A stretch of 64,000 nucleotides of DNA. Origin: Enterobacter oligotrophicus (GTDB lineage Bacteria; Pseudomonadota; Gammaproteobacteria; Enterobacterales; Enterobacteriaceae). A model generated the notes under the pieces. The model was not told the DNA's origin. It worked only from the letters and a program-made list of their open reading frames with translations, and ran no database searches. Below, piece after piece: positions 42,803-53,554 of this stretch. Location of the stretch: the NCBI RefSeq assembly GCF_009176645.1, contig NZ_AP019007.1:4278001-4342000 (forward strand). Reading direction: 5' to 3'. The first letter of the stretch is position 1. Each line of letters begins with the position of its first letter. The translations under genes and the position numbers were made by a program.

Positions 42803-43990
42803 TTAATGGAGCGTGATCTCCCGTTCACGCCCGGCAAGCATCCCGCAAACGGCCATTACCACGGCGGCTAGCCCGCAGACGATGAGCGGAATACGCCAGT
42901 CGCCTGCGGTATCGTGTATTTTCCCCATTAACGGCGGCCCGCAGGCGGCCAGCAGATAGCCAATTGATTGCGCCATTCCCGACAGAGCCGCAGCCTGATG
43001 CGCAGAGCTGGCGCGCAGGCCGATGAATGTCAGGCCGAGGATCATCGTGGCTCCGGAGCCAAAGCCAAACACCAGCGACCATATGACGGCCAGGCCAGGG
43101 GCAAACCACAATCCGGCGGTGCTGACGGCACACATCAGGGCAACGAGCCCGGCGATCCCGCGCTGATCTTTAAGCCGATGAAGGATCAACGGAACGGCCA
43201 GGCCGGGTACAGCGGTAGACAGCTGCAGAAGGCCATGCATGGAGCCTGCCTGCGTTTCGCTGTAGCCCTGGCTGAGCAAAATTGCCGGTAGCCAGCCGAT
43301 AATGATGTAGTAAATCAGCGAGTTAATGCCCAGAAAGAGGGTTACCTGCCAGGCGAGGGCGGAGCGCCAGATTGCGCGGTTGTGCAACGTTCCCGCGCCC
43401 GTCACCGTCGCGGCAGGCGTTTGACGCCATTGCGGCAGCCAGAGCAGCAGTGCCACTATCGGGAAGACCATCAACATGAGCAGCGCGCCGTGCCAGCCTG
43501 CGTCACCCTGAGCCAGCGGTACAATGAGCGCTGAACCTAATGCTGCCGCTGCTCCCATCGTCAGGGAGTAGGCTCCCGTGAGTTTAGCCACCTGGCCCGG
43601 AAAGTCTCGTTTGATTAAACCGGGTAACAGTACATTTCCCAGAGCGATACCGCAGCCAATGACCGCCGTACCGGTAAACAGCATCGCGGCGGACGGCATA
43701 GAGCGAATGCCAATCCCGGCGCAAATCAGCAGCAGGGAGACAAAAAGGCTTCGCTCTATACCCATGCGGCGGGCAACGCCTGCGGCAAGCGGGGAGATGA
43801 ATGCAAAGGCCAGCAGCGGCAGTGTTGTCAGCATGCCAGTTTGCGCGGTGCTTAAGCCATAGTCATGGCGAATGGTGTCGAGGAGTGGGGCGGCACCGGT
43901 AAAGGTGACGCGAAGCGTTGTGGCAATCATCAGGATGCCTGCAATCAGCAGCGCGCCTTGTTTTCCTGAAGGTCGAATAGCAGTAGTCAT
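42803..43990 (-). CDS. nimT: NimT (YeaN), CynX/NimT-family MFS exporter
   Basis: Major-facilitator protein of 395 residues with 12 hydrophobic segments, of the cyanate-transporter (CynX)-like family. E. coli NimT exports 2-nitroimidazole. The N-terminal motif DYGLSTAQTGMLTTLPLLAFAFISPLAAGVARRMG is the family's A-like loop region. Divergent from its AraC-type regulator nimR across 99 bases. Confidence 0.93.
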   Translation of the reverse strand: MTTAIRPSGKQGALLIAGILMIATTLRVTFTGAAPLLDTIRHDYGLSTAQTGMLTTLPLLAFAFISPLAAGVARRMGIERSLFVSLLLICAGIGIRSMPSAAMLFTGTAVIGCGIALGNVLLPGLIKRDFPGQVAKLTGAYSLTMGAAAALGSALIVPLAQGDAGWHGALLMLMVFPIVALLLWLPQWRQTPAATVTGAGTLHNRAIWRSALAWQVTLFLGINSLIYYIIIGWLPAILLSQGYSETQAGSMHGLLQLSTAVPGLAVPLILHRLKDQRGIAGLVALMCAVSTAGLWFAPGLAVIWSLVFGFGSGATMILGLTFIGLRASSAHQAAALSGMAQSIGYLLAACGPPLMGKIHDTAGDWRIPLIVCGLAAVVMAVCGMLAGREREITLH

Positions 43991-44089
43991 TGTTATCTCT
44001 TACGTTCAAGCGAGCGCACACAATACCGATTTTCCTGGCGGTTGAAATCAGGCTAAAATGACAGTTTATCGCTAATATCGGACAAATTA

Positions 44090-44881
44090 ATGATCGGTCT
44101 GGGACTGGATGGCTATGAACCCGATAGTCAACATGATGCAGCGGTGGCGTTTCGTATTCGCGTTGTCGCAGAGGAGCAATACATCCCCTTGCATCAGCAC
44201 CGAAAAGGCCAGCTGATTCTGGCTCTGGCGGGCGCGATTACCTGCGAAGTGGAAAACGCCATGCTGATGGTGCCCCCGCAGTATGCGGTGTGGATACCCG
44301 GCCAGCTACCGCACAGCAATAAGGCCACGCCGAGCGCGCAACTCTGCTTTTTGTTTATTGAACCCGGTGCTGTCGCTCTGCCGGATCGGTGCTGTACGCT
44401 AAAAATCTCGCCGCTTGTACGGGAGTTGATTCTCTCGCTGGCGGGAAAATCGCCTGAGCAGTTGCACCAGCCCGCGGTATCGCGTCTGGTCGATGTCCTG
44501 TTTGATGAGCTGCCGCTTCAGCCCCAGGAACATTTACAGTTGCCGGTTTCTCCCCATCCCAGAATCCGTCTGATGAGCGAGAAAATGGCTGAGGAACCCG
44601 CCGCCTGGCAGACGCTGGCGCAATGGGCGAGCCACTTTGCCATGAGCGAGCGCAACCTGGCACGGCTGGTGGTAAAAGAGACGGGGTTAAATTTTCGTCG
44701 CTGGCGACATCAGCTGCAACTGATTGTGGCGCTGCAGCTATTGATTGGTGGCAAGTCAGTCCAGCAGGTAGCGCAAGCACTGGGGTATGATTCAACCACC
44801 GCGTTTATCACCATGTTCAAAAAGGGGTTAGGGCAAACCCCTGCTCGCTATGTCGCCAGTTTGTCTACGACTTCCCAATAA
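44090..44881 (+). CDS. nimR: NimR (YeaM), AraC-family regulator of nimT
   Basis: 263 residues: N-terminal cupin sensor with [25 protein letters not shown], and C-terminal AraC double helix-turn-helix ([36 protein letters not shown] and [31 protein letters not shown]). In E. coli it represses nimT until 2-nitroimidazole appears. Its last 17 bases overlap the convergent yeaL. Confidence 0.94.
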   Translation: MIGLGLDGYEPDSQHDAAVAFRIRVVAEEQYIPLHQHRKGQLILALAGAITCEVENAMLMVPPQYAVWIPGQLPHSNKATPSAQLCFLFIEPGAVALPDRCCTLKISPLVRELILSLAGKSPEQLHQPAVSRLVDVLFDELPLQPQEHLQLPVSPHPRIRLMSEKMAEEPAAWQTLAQWASHFAMSERNLARLVVKETGLNFRRWRHQLQLIVALQLLIGGKSVQQVAQALGYDSTTAFITMFKKGLGQTPARYVASLSTTSQ

Positions 44882-45311
44882 AGAGTGAAACCAGACCAGC
44901 AGCAATCAGCGGGCCAACCGGCACACCCCGGAAGAGGGCCACGCCCAGTACGGTTCCCACCAGCAATCCGGCGACCAGCGACGGCTGGGAACTCATTAAT
45001 GTGACACCTCGCCCGCCGAGCCAGGAGACAAATATACCTACCGCGATAGCGACCAGCGATTTCCAGTTGACGAACGAGTGCAGCAGCGTTGAGGCAGGTA
45101 ATGTGCCGCTGGCAATGGGGGCCATCACGCCGATTGTCAGAATGATAATCCCGACCGTCAGGCCCTGCTTTTCAATCCAGGGGAAAAAGGTGTTCAGCGG
45201 TGTCACGCGCACGATAATCAGGACCAGTATGGATACGGCAACGGTGGTGTTATGGCTGATAAAGCCCAGCGCCGCGAGTCCCATAAGTATTAAGAGGGTT
45301 GGATCAAACAT
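44865..45311 (-). CDS. yeaL: YeaL, DUF441 inner membrane protein
   Basis: 148 residues with four hydrophobic helices ([101 protein letters not shown]). Normal length for the family. Function unknown. Confidence 0.94.
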   Translation of the reverse strand: MFDPTLLILMGLAALGFISHNTTVAVSILVLIIVRVTPLNTFFPWIEKQGLTVGIIILTIGVMAPIASGTLPASTLLHSFVNWKSLVAIAVGIFVSWLGGRGVTLMSSQPSLVAGLLVGTVLGVALFRGVPVGPLIAAGLVSLFIGKS

Positions 45312-45396
45312 GAGTCATCCTTGCCAGAAAAAAGTCAGCCTGCTTACTTTACGTGTAAAACCGGATGCTGGCAGCTGTTAAAAAAGGATCTTATCT

Positions 45397-45414
45397 CTGT
45401 CATGTCGTTGTCAT
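45397..45414 (+). promoter_or_regulatory. PHO box upstream of yoaI
   Basis: CTGTCATGTCGTTGTCAT is two heptamers, CTGTCAT and TTGTCAT, four bases apart; 13 of 14 heptamer positions match the PhoB-box consensus. A GATAAA -10-like sequence (45423-45428) follows about 9 bases after it, and yoaI begins 46 bases after the box. This is the standard layout of a PhoB-activated promoter. Confidence 0.78.
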
Positions 45415-45460
45415 TTGCGAGAGATAAAACAGCACCAGACACAGCAAAAGGGTATGCATG

Positions 45461-45565
45461 ATGAACGATCAAATGTTTCTTGAAACGCTGATTATCTCTT
45501 CATCGTTTTTTACCATTGCCATTATTCTGGTCGCGTCGGTGCTGTTCCTGGAAAAAAACGGCTGA
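45461..45565 (+). CDS. yoaI: YoaI, 34-residue small membrane protein
   Basis: Encodes [20 protein letters not shown] followed by [14 protein letters not shown], one helix with a short acidic N-terminus; very like E. coli YoaI. Two adjacent ATGs (45458, 45461); the second matches the E. coli N-terminus. Small single-pass protein that in E. coli has been connected to PhoR-PhoB and PhoQ-PhoP signalling (recollection). A PHO box precedes it. Confidence 0.9.
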   Translation: MNDQMFLETLIISSSFFTIAIILVASVLFLEKNG

Positions 45566-45586
45566 CAAATTTGCCAGCCTTGCGAT

Positions 45587-46087
45587 TTAATTTTTCCGGA
45601 ATGACACCAGCTCAGGGCGGGCAATACGCAGGTAATCCTGCGTGTCCATAATGACGGATTTTTCCAGCAGACCGGCGTTAAACGCGATTTCATCAAAACG
45701 TGCAAACAGCAGCGGATCGGCGACCAGCGTGAGATCGGGATGGAAGCTAAAAGGCGGAATAGCGCCAAACACGCAGGCGGTCAGGGAATCGACCTCCGCC
45801 GGGCTGGCAAGAGAGGCTTTGAGTCCGCCAAAATGACTGGCAAGCTGGCTTAAATCGGCCTGCTGATCGGCGGCCAGGATCGCCAGAACGTGTTTTTTTA
45901 CACCGTTTCCCTTCACTTTACAGACCAGCGCTTTTGCGCCCTGTCCCAGCGCTGTACCGCGAATTTTACTCACCGCTTCACATTTCCCAACCGGTTCGTG
46001 GTCCACAACGCGGTATTTCGCCCCCTGGTCAGACAATAGCGAAATTAACTGCCGATGGGTGGCGGTGCCTTTTACCTCTTCAGACAT
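45587..46087 (-). CDS. yeaK: YeaK, mischarged aminoacyl-tRNA deacylase (YbaK/ProX family)
   Basis: 166-residue trans-editing protein; E. coli YeaK hydrolyses Ser-tRNA-type mischarged products. The YbaK/EbsC fold shows YRVVDHEPVGKCEAVSKIRGTALGQGAKALVCKVKG with the conserved Lys/Gly elements, and CVFGAIPPFSFHPDLTLVADPLLFA with the GxIPPF motif. Start MSEEVKGT at 46087 follows CAGGTAAT; the earlier frame to 46156 is rejected. Confidence 0.93.
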   Translation of the reverse strand: MSEEVKGTATHRQLISLLSDQGAKYRVVDHEPVGKCEAVSKIRGTALGQGAKALVCKVKGNGVKKHVLAILAADQQADLSQLASHFGGLKASLASPAEVDSLTACVFGAIPPFSFHPDLTLVADPLLFARFDEIAFNAGLLEKSVIMDTQDYLRIARPELVSFRKN

Positions 46088-46249
46088 GCGAGTATTACCT
46101 GTAGCAGATGATATCGGGCTTTTACAGTAGCACATTTCATTTCGACTGCGGGGCATTCACCCTCAAGGTTATATACGCCTTATTGACAAATATAAAGATA
46201 CCCCTTGTTATTATCATTGCTGGTGACAAATTCAATAACAGGAGTGCTT

Positions 46250-47146
46250 GTGAACAGGAAGTTCAGAGATATTGACGAAACCCTGAACGGTTTAAATCAT
46301 TCAACGGATGCGCATTTTAAATGGCTGGTCACTGTATTACGGTATGTGACTAACCGGGACGTTGAATTACCCGAAATCACGCATGATGACGCGCATCATC
46401 GCTGTGAATTTGGGCAATGGCTGAATATTCAGTTACAGGAGGAGAGGGATGACCGTCATTTTTTGGTCGATATTTCAGCCCGCCACCAGCGCGTTCATCA
46501 GGCCTGTCGTGACATCATGGACTCCATAGACCGGCGGGAAGTTGCTTCGCCATCTTATGATGCGTTTGAAGCTGCGTTGCTGGCATTTACCGAATCGTTG
46601 TCGCGCTTTAAAGTGCATTTGCTCCAGCTGAGAACCAGTTACGATGCGCTGACGGGTTTACCCTTGCGCAGAATTCTCGATGAATCCTTCGACTCCCTGA
46701 ACATGGGGCAGAATGATGCCGGGTTATACCTGCTGCTGCTTGATATCGACCATTTCAAAAAGGTGAATGACAATTACGGCCATCTGACGGGGGATGCGGT
46801 ACTGCGTTCGCTTGCGCTGCACCTTGAGGACAACGTCCGCCGTTCGGAGTCGGTGTATCGCTATGGCGGGGAGGAATTTATCATTCTTCTGCAGGCAAAA
46901 AACGATCGCGAAGCCAGCGCGGTAGCCGAACGTTTACGGCGGACCATTGCCGGGACAGAGACCGTGTCCGGCGAACATACTTTGCGCATTACCTTTACGT
47001 CAGGTTTAACGCGGGTTCATCAGGGGGAATCGCTGCGCGAAGTGCTGGAAAGGGCCGATATAGCGTTGTACAGAGGCAAACACGGCGGGCGAAACTGCAC
47101 CATGCTCATTACTAAAAACCTCGACTGTATTAACGTCAGCAATTAA
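46250..47146 (+). CDS. dgcZ: DgcZ-type diguanylate cyclase with zinc-sensing CZB domain
   Basis: Makes cyclic-di-GMP. Starting at GTG 46250 (AGGAG six bases upstream) gives 298 residues numbered like E. coli DgcZ: zinc ligands His22, Cys52, His79 and His83 of the CZB domain, and the GGEEF active site at 206-210 (Glu208). The I-site position reads RRSE rather than RxxD. Zinc binding inhibits DgcZ in E. coli. It lies where E. coli has yeaI/yeaJ (other cyclases), between yeaK and yeaH, so the symbol is by similarity only. Confidence 0.9.
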   Translation: MNRKFRDIDETLNGLNHSTDAHFKWLVTVLRYVTNRDVELPEITHDDAHHRCEFGQWLNIQLQEERDDRHFLVDISARHQRVHQACRDIMDSIDRREVASPSYDAFEAALLAFTESLSRFKVHLLQLRTSYDALTGLPLRRILDESFDSLNMGQNDAGLYLLLLDIDHFKKVNDNYGHLTGDAVLRSLALHLEDNVRRSESVYRYGGEEFIILLQAKNDREASAVAERLRRTIAGTETVSGEHTLRITFTSGLTRVHQGESLREVLERADIALYRGKHGGRNCTMLITKNLDCINVSN

Positions 47147-47173
47147 AAAAACAGCCAGCGGGATCGCTGGCTG
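47145..47173 (-). terminator. Rho-independent terminator of the yeaGH operon
   Basis: On the minus strand, CAGCCAGCG, loop ATCC, CGCTGGCTG, then TTTTTTT. It follows the yeaH stop and overlaps the last bases of the convergent cyclase gene. Confidence 0.92.
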
Positions 47174-47178
47174 CTCAG

Positions 47179-48534
<1,356 letters not shown>

Positions 48535-50469
48535 TTAAGACGATTTACGCACGCGCAGATACCATTCGCAGAGCAGGCGAACCTGTTTGCGGGTATAGCC
48601 TTTCTCCATCATACGGTCGACAAAATCGTCATGCTTTTTCTGCTCATCGGTTGAGGTTTTGGCGTTAAACGAAATGACCGGCAGCAGCTCTTCGGTATTT
48701 GAGAACATTTTCTTCTCAATAACCGTGCGCAGTTTTTCGTAACTGGTCCAGTTCGGATTACGTCCGTTGTTATGCGCTCTGGCGCGCAGGACGAAGTTCA
48801 CAATCTCATTACGGAAGTCTTTTGGGTTACTGATCCCGGCAGGTTTCTCGATTTTTTCCAGTTCCGCATTCAGGGATTCACGGTCAAACAGCTGGCCGGT
48901 ATCCGGGTCGCGATATTCCTGATCCTGTATCCAGAAGTCGGCATAGGTGACATAACGGTCGAAAATGTTCTGCCCGTATTCCGAATAGGATTCCAGATAG
49001 GCCGTCTGGATCTCTTTGCCAATGAACTCGGCATATTTCGGGATCAGGTAGCCTTTCAGGAACTCAAGATAACGTTCAGCCTGCTCTTGTGGGAACTGTT
49101 CGCGCTCGATCTGCTGTTCCAGGACATAGAACAGATGAACCGGGTTCGCCGCCACTTCCGCGTGGTCGAAGTTAAAGACGCGGGAGAGGATCTTAAACGC
49201 GAAGCGCGTGGAAAGACCATTCATCCCCTCGTCGACCCCGGCGTAGTCACGATATTCCTGATATGACTTCGCTTTTGGATCGGTATCTTTCAGACTTTCG
49301 CCATCATAGACGCGCATTTTTGAGTAGATGCTGGAGTTTTCCGGCTCTTTCAGACGCGACAGGATAGAGAAACGTGACAGTGTTTCCAGTGTGCCAGGCG
49401 CGCAGGGCGCATGCATAAGCTCACTGTGGTTAAGCAGTTTCTCGTAAATTTTGATCTCTTCTGAGATCCGCAGGCAATAAGGCACTTTGACGATATAAAC
49501 ACGGTCAAGAAACGCCTCATTGTTTTTATTGTTACGGAACGTCACCCACTCAGATTCGTTGGAGTGCGCCAGGATAATCCCATTAAACGGCAGGGCAGAG
49601 ATGCCTTCTGTCCCGTTGTAGTTCCCCTCCTGGGTGGCGGTCAACAGCGGATGCAGCACCTTAATTGGCGCTTTAAACATCTCGACGAACTCCATAATCC
49701 CCTGGTTCGCACGGCACAGGGCACCGGAATAGCCATACGCATCCGGGTCGTTTTGCGCGTGATGTTCCAGTTTACGGATATCGACTTTACCAACCAGCGC
49801 CGAAATATCCTGGTTGTTCTCATCGCCCGGTTCTGTTTTGGCGATGGCGATCTGTTCCAGGATGGACGGCCACACTTTTACCACGCGGAATTTGGTGATA
49901 TCCCCACCAAATTCATGAAGACGTTTCGCGGCCCACGGCGACATAATCGTACCGAGATAGCGATGCGGGATGCCAAACTCTTTATCCAGAATCTGCGCAT
50001 CTTCCTGCGGATTAAACAGGCACAGGGGATGGTCATTTACCGGGCTGCGTTCACCGTTCGCGCTCAGCACATAAATCGGCACGCGCTGCATCAGGGCTTT
50101 CAGGCGTTCCGCCAGAGAGGATTTACCGCCACCCACAGGTCCCAGCAAATAGAGGATCTGTTTCTTCTCTTCCAGGCCCTGAGCGGCATGCTTCAGGTAG
50201 GAGACGATCTGCTCAATGGCATCTTCCATGCCATAGAACTCTTCAAACGCAGGATATCGGGCAACCACCCGATTCGAAAAGAGACGGGAAAGCCGTGGTT
50301 CCAGGGCAGTATCAACCATGTTTGGCTCACCAATAGCCATCAATAGCCGTTCTGCCGCATTGGCATAGGCACTGCGATCTTGCCGACAAATGGTAAGAAA
50401 CTCCTGCAGTGTGAACTCTTCGTCCTTGGCAGCTTCATAGCGCTGGCGATAGTGATCGAATATATTCAT
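48535..50469 (-). CDS. yeaG: YeaG, serine protein kinase (PrkA family)
   Basis: 644-residue PrkA-type protein with an AAA-like ATP site LLGPVGGGKSSLAERLKALMQ (Walker A) and a C-terminal kinase-like region. In E. coli YeaG phosphorylates itself and isocitrate lyase and is strongly induced by nitrogen starvation through NtrC and sigma-54. First gene of yeaGH; a sigma-54 promoter lies about 100 bases upstream. Confidence 0.96.
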   Translation of the reverse strand: MNIFDHYRQRYEAAKDEEFTLQEFLTICRQDRSAYANAAERLLMAIGEPNMVDTALEPRLSRLFSNRVVARYPAFEEFYGMEDAIEQIVSYLKHAAQGLEEKKQILYLLGPVGGGKSSLAERLKALMQRVPIYVLSANGERSPVNDHPLCLFNPQEDAQILDKEFGIPHRYLGTIMSPWAAKRLHEFGGDITKFRVVKVWPSILEQIAIAKTEPGDENNQDISALVGKVDIRKLEHHAQNDPDAYGYSGALCRANQGIMEFVEMFKAPIKVLHPLLTATQEGNYNGTEGISALPFNGIILAHSNESEWVTFRNNKNNEAFLDRVYIVKVPYCLRISEEIKIYEKLLNHSELMHAPCAPGTLETLSRFSILSRLKEPENSSIYSKMRVYDGESLKDTDPKAKSYQEYRDYAGVDEGMNGLSTRFAFKILSRVFNFDHAEVAANPVHLFYVLEQQIEREQFPQEQAERYLEFLKGYLIPKYAEFIGKEIQTAYLESYSEYGQNIFDRYVTYADFWIQDQEYRDPDTGQLFDRESLNAELEKIEKPAGISNPKDFRNEIVNFVLRARAHNNGRNPNWTSYEKLRTVIEKKMFSNTEELLPVISFNAKTSTDEQKKHDDFVDRMMEKGYTRKQVRLLCEWYLRVRKSS

Positions 50470-50901
50470 GGCATGCCGTCCTTTCGTTTTTTAGCACAGG
50501 AAAAGAGCCGTTCGTATGAGTAGTGGAGGCTCCCGGAAGAGAATTTCTCGCACCTCACTGCCAGAGCAGCAACCTGTGTGCCAGGTCAGACGCTAAGAAC
50601 CGCAGGGTGTTTTGCAAAATCTCTTCTTAAATTAAAGCGTAGATGGCATTTGCAAAACTTGCATGCCGGGAAAATCTAATTTCAATGACATATCAATAAC
50701 TCATCCAAAAAAATCCACTGTTGTTATAAGGTGAAAGTGTGTTTTTCATGCTGCAGTCACATAAATGAAAGCGGGCTGTCATCTGAAAAGTGAAAAATAG
50801 CGGGTTAATCAAACTCATTAGCAGGCAAAAAGTTTTGGGATGTTCGGGAATGGCGGTTACACTTCACCCGCTGATTATTTGACTACAGGAAAGAATGGAT
50901 T
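50470..50901. other. yeaG-mipA divergent intergenic region
   Basis: 432 bases without a gene. It contains a sigma-54 promoter for yeaGH (50568-50583), AT-rich DNA around 50640-50800 with TTGCAAAA-type repeats, and the mipA ribosome-binding site ACAGGAAAG. I could not find convincing NtrC sites (TGCACC-type palindromes) by eye. Confidence 0.7.
50568..50583 (-). promoter_or_regulatory. Sigma-54 promoter of yeaGH
   Basis: Minus strand TGGCACACAGGTTGCT: the -24 element TGGCAC, five bases, then the -12 element TTGCT, matching the sigma-54 consensus fully. Transcription would start near 50556-50558, giving a leader of about 90 bases to yeaG. This agrees with known NtrC control of yeaG in E. coli. 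Confidence 0.88.
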
Positions 50902-51648
50902 GTGACCAAACTCAAACTTCTGGCATTAGGCATCCTTGCCGCTACCGCCGTTAGCACCGCACAAGCGGAAGGTCAGTGGACTATTGGCGCGGGCGCTGGC
51001 GTGATTAATAGCCCGTACAAGCAGTATGACCGCGATGTTTATCCCGTTCCCGTTGTCACCTATGAAGGCGATAACTTCTGGTTCCGTGGCCTGGGCGGCG
51101 GATACTATCTGTGGAACGATACGGCCGATAAGCTCTCGATCATGGCGTACTATGATCCGACGCACTTCAAGCCAGGCGACAGCGACAGCCATGCGCTTCG
51201 CCAGCTTGACAAGCGCAGAGGCTCACTGATGGCGGGTCTCTCTTACGTCCACAACACCGAGTATGGCTTCCTGCGTACCGCACTGGCGGGCGATACTCTG
51301 GATAACAACGACGGCTTTATCTGGGATCTGGCGTGGCTTTATCGCTACACCAACGGGGCGCTGACGCTGACGCCAGGTATTGGTGTGCAGTACAGCAGCG
51401 AAAACTATAACGACTACTATTATGGCGTATCCAAAAAAGAATCTCGCCACAGTGGTCTGAACAGTTACAGCGCTGATGATGGCTGGGACCCGTACCTGGA
51501 ACTGAGCGCGAGCTATAACTTCCTCGGTGACTGGAGCGTTTACGGCACCGGCCGTTATATCCGTCTGAGCGATGAAGTGAAAGATAGCCCGATGGTCGAT
51601 AAGTCCTGGTCCGGCATCTTCTCTGTGGGTGTAACCTACAAGTTCTGA
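50902..51648 (+). CDS. mipA: MipA, MltA-interacting outer-membrane scaffold protein
   Basis: 248 residues: signal peptide MTKLKLLALGILAATAVSTAQAEG, then an OmpV-family barrel with GAGAGVINSPYKQYDRDVYPVPVVTYEGDNFWFRGLGGGYYL and a C-terminal GVTYKF with the terminal Phe needed for Bam insertion. Links MltA to PBP1B in E. coli. Start is GTG after CAGGAAAG. Confidence 0.96.
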   Translation: MTKLKLLALGILAATAVSTAQAEGQWTIGAGAGVINSPYKQYDRDVYPVPVVTYEGDNFWFRGLGGGYYLWNDTADKLSIMAYYDPTHFKPGDSDSHALRQLDKRRGSLMAGLSYVHNTEYGFLRTALAGDTLDNNDGFIWDLAWLYRYTNGALTLTPGIGVQYSSENYNDYYYGVSKKESRHSGLNSYSADDGWDPYLELSASYNFLGDWSVYGTGRYIRLSDEVKDSPMVDKSWSGIFSVGVTYKF

Positions 51649-51681
51649 TTGTGCATTATTACAGTGCAATCTGTGCATGAT

Positions 51682-51710
51682 AACGGGGCGCTTGCGCCCC
51701 GTTTGCTTTA
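51682..51710 (+). terminator. Terminator after mipA
   Basis: AACGGGGCG, loop CTTG, CGCCCCGTT, then a short T-rich stretch. Confidence 0.75.
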
Positions 51711-51738
51711 ACCTGGTGCAACAAAACAGGAGAGTGAG

Positions 51739-52593
51739 ATGAGCGTAAAAACCGTAACATTTTCCGGCAGCCGCCCGCTTCCCGCAATCGGACAGGGCAC
51801 CTGGTATATGGGCGAAAAGGCTGGCCTGCGTAAAACCGAGGCAGATGCACTGCGTGCGGGCATTGACCTGGGGCTGACGTTGATTGACACCGCTGAAATG
51901 TATGCCGAAGGCGGGGCGGAAGAGGTGGTCGGCGAGGCTATTAAGGGCCAGCGTGATAAGGTTTTTCTGGTGTCCAAAGTGTACCCGTGGAATGCAGGTG
52001 GTCAGAAAGGCCTGGCCGCGTGTGAAGCGAGTCTGCGGCGTCTCGGCACCGATCATATCGACCTTTACCTGCTTCACTGGCGCGGGAATTACGCGCTGGC
52101 TGAAACCGTGGAACTGATGGAAAAACTTCAGCAGCAGGGCAAAATCGGGCGCTGGGGGGTGTCGAATCTGGATTACGATGACATGCAGGCGCTCTGGAGT
52201 GTGAAGGGCGGTTCTGCCTGCGCGACCAATCAGGTGCTCTACCATCTTGCTTCGCGTGGCATCGAATACGATCTCCTGCCCTGGTGCCAGCAGCAGGCGA
52301 TGCCGGTAATGGCTTACTGCCCACTTGCACAGGCCGGGCGTTTACGTTCAGGGCTGATGAACCACCCGGTCGTCAATGAGATCGCGCGCAGCCATCATGC
52401 TACCGCCGCGCAAATTCTGCTGGCGTGGGTGATTAGCCATCCAGGCGTCATCGCCATTCCGAAAGCGGCATCCATTGAACACGTAAAAGCAAACGCGGGG
52501 GCATTAGACATTACGCTTACTGCTGAAGAACTGCTTTTGTTGGACAGGGCTTTTCCGGCCCCTGCAGTCAAAACGCCATTAGATGTCGTTTAA
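51739..52593 (+). CDS. yeaE: YeaE, aldo-keto reductase (methylglyoxal reductase)
   Basis: 284-residue AKR. The TIM-barrel signature LTLIDTAEMYAEGGAEEVVGEAIKG has the catalytic Asp/Tyr; FLVSKVYPWNAG the Lys; and DLYLLHWRG the His-containing strand, followed by GRWGVSNLDYDDM. E. coli YeaE reduces methylglyoxal. Ribosome-binding site GGAGAG. Confidence 0.95.
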   Translation: MSVKTVTFSGSRPLPAIGQGTWYMGEKAGLRKTEADALRAGIDLGLTLIDTAEMYAEGGAEEVVGEAIKGQRDKVFLVSKVYPWNAGGQKGLAACEASLRRLGTDHIDLYLLHWRGNYALAETVELMEKLQQQGKIGRWGVSNLDYDDMQALWSVKGGSACATNQVLYHLASRGIEYDLLPWCQQQAMPVMAYCPLAQAGRLRSGLMNHPVVNEIARSHHATAAQILLAWVISHPGVIAIPKAASIEHVKANAGALDITLTAEELLLLDRAFPAPAVKTPLDVV

Positions 52594-52609
52594 ATCTGTA
52601 CGGATTATC

Positions 52610-52632
52610 CCCTCTCCCCACTGGGGAGAGGG
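52610..52632. terminator. Hairpin between convergent yeaE and yeaD
   Basis: CCCTCTCCCC and GGGGAGAGGG form an extended stem. No strong T-run follows. A similar CCCTCCC/GGGAGAGGG hairpin lies at 55688-55707 between yeaC and the chitinase, suggesting a repeated intergenic element. Confidence 0.6.
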
Positions 52633-52643
52633 CGAGCGGTGTC

Positions 52644-53528
52644 TTAGCGTTTTACAATGCTAATTGTCTGCCCTAAACGAGACGGTTTCTCTTCACTCGC
52701 TTTCTGCGGCGCAGTCACACATGCGGTTTCCACGCAGACAAACGTCTTGTAGCCGTCGTCCGGTACATCCGCCATGCTGACAGAGAGCGCCGGGCCAGGG
52801 TTCCAGCCCACGACGTTACTGTGATGGTGGTGAACCACCTCAATACCACGGTTCAGGGCGCTGTCGTGGATCACGCTGCATGCTTCCGGATGCAGGTAGA
52901 CGCGATCGGTGCGATCCGGGAACGTCTGCACGCCGTCGCTCAGTTTCCCTTCTTTCGCGTTATCCACTTTGTCGATAAAGGTATCGCCAAGGCCGCTCAC
53001 TTTTACCGCACTGATGTCGCCGACGTTAAAGTAGGTATGCAGGGCGGAAGTGGTTTCAAACTCGCCGTGGGCTTCAAGTTCGATTTCGCAGGTTTTACCC
53101 AGCTTGAAACGGGCATACAGGGTGAAATCATGCGGCCAAAGCGCGCGGGTTTCATCGTTCGCCTGCAGTTCAAAAGTCAGCACTGCGCCGTTGTCATCTT
53201 CGTTGTGTGCTTTCAGCGTCCACTGCTGGTTACGCGCAAAACCGTGAGCAGGCAAACCTTGCTGCGCAGCCGGGCCAAACCACGGCCAGCAGATCGGTAC
53301 GCCGCCGCGGATTGCTGCCCCTTTTTTGAATGAGGTCGCTTCGCTCAGCCACAGCCCTTCTTCTTCACCCTCTGGTTTCCAGGAGAGCAGGTGAGCGCCA
53401 TTCAGCGCTACGGAGGCTTTTACGCGCGGGTGGTCAACGACGATAATGTCGGCTCCGTCAATCTGACGGCGGGAGAGCACAGGGGTAAGTTGTTCGACTA
53501 CCGGAAGTGCAAAAATTTTATTAATCAT
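52644..53528 (-). CDS. yeaD: YeaD, glucose-6-phosphate 1-epimerase-type mutarotase
   Basis: 294-residue aldose-1-epimerase-like protein of the D-hexose-6-phosphate mutarotase family. Conserved features include GVPICWPWFGPAAQQGLPAHGFARNQQW with His residues, and ALHTYFNVGDISAVKVSGLG near the catalytic His. Downstream of gapA on the same strand, 74 bases beyond the gapA stop and past its terminator; it interconverts anomers at the entry of glycolysis. Confidence 0.95.
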   Translation of the reverse strand: MINKIFALPVVEQLTPVLSRRQIDGADIIVVDHPRVKASVALNGAHLLSWKPEGEEEGLWLSEATSFKKGAAIRGGVPICWPWFGPAAQQGLPAHGFARNQQWTLKAHNEDDNGAVLTFELQANDETRALWPHDFTLYARFKLGKTCEIELEAHGEFETTSALHTYFNVGDISAVKVSGLGDTFIDKVDNAKEGKLSDGVQTFPDRTDRVYLHPEACSVIHDSALNRGIEVVHHHHSNVVGWNPGPALSVSMADVPDDGYKTFVCVETACVTAPQKASEEKPSRLGQTISIVKR

Positions 53529-53554
53529 TAAGCAATCCTCTGTCTTGAAACAAT

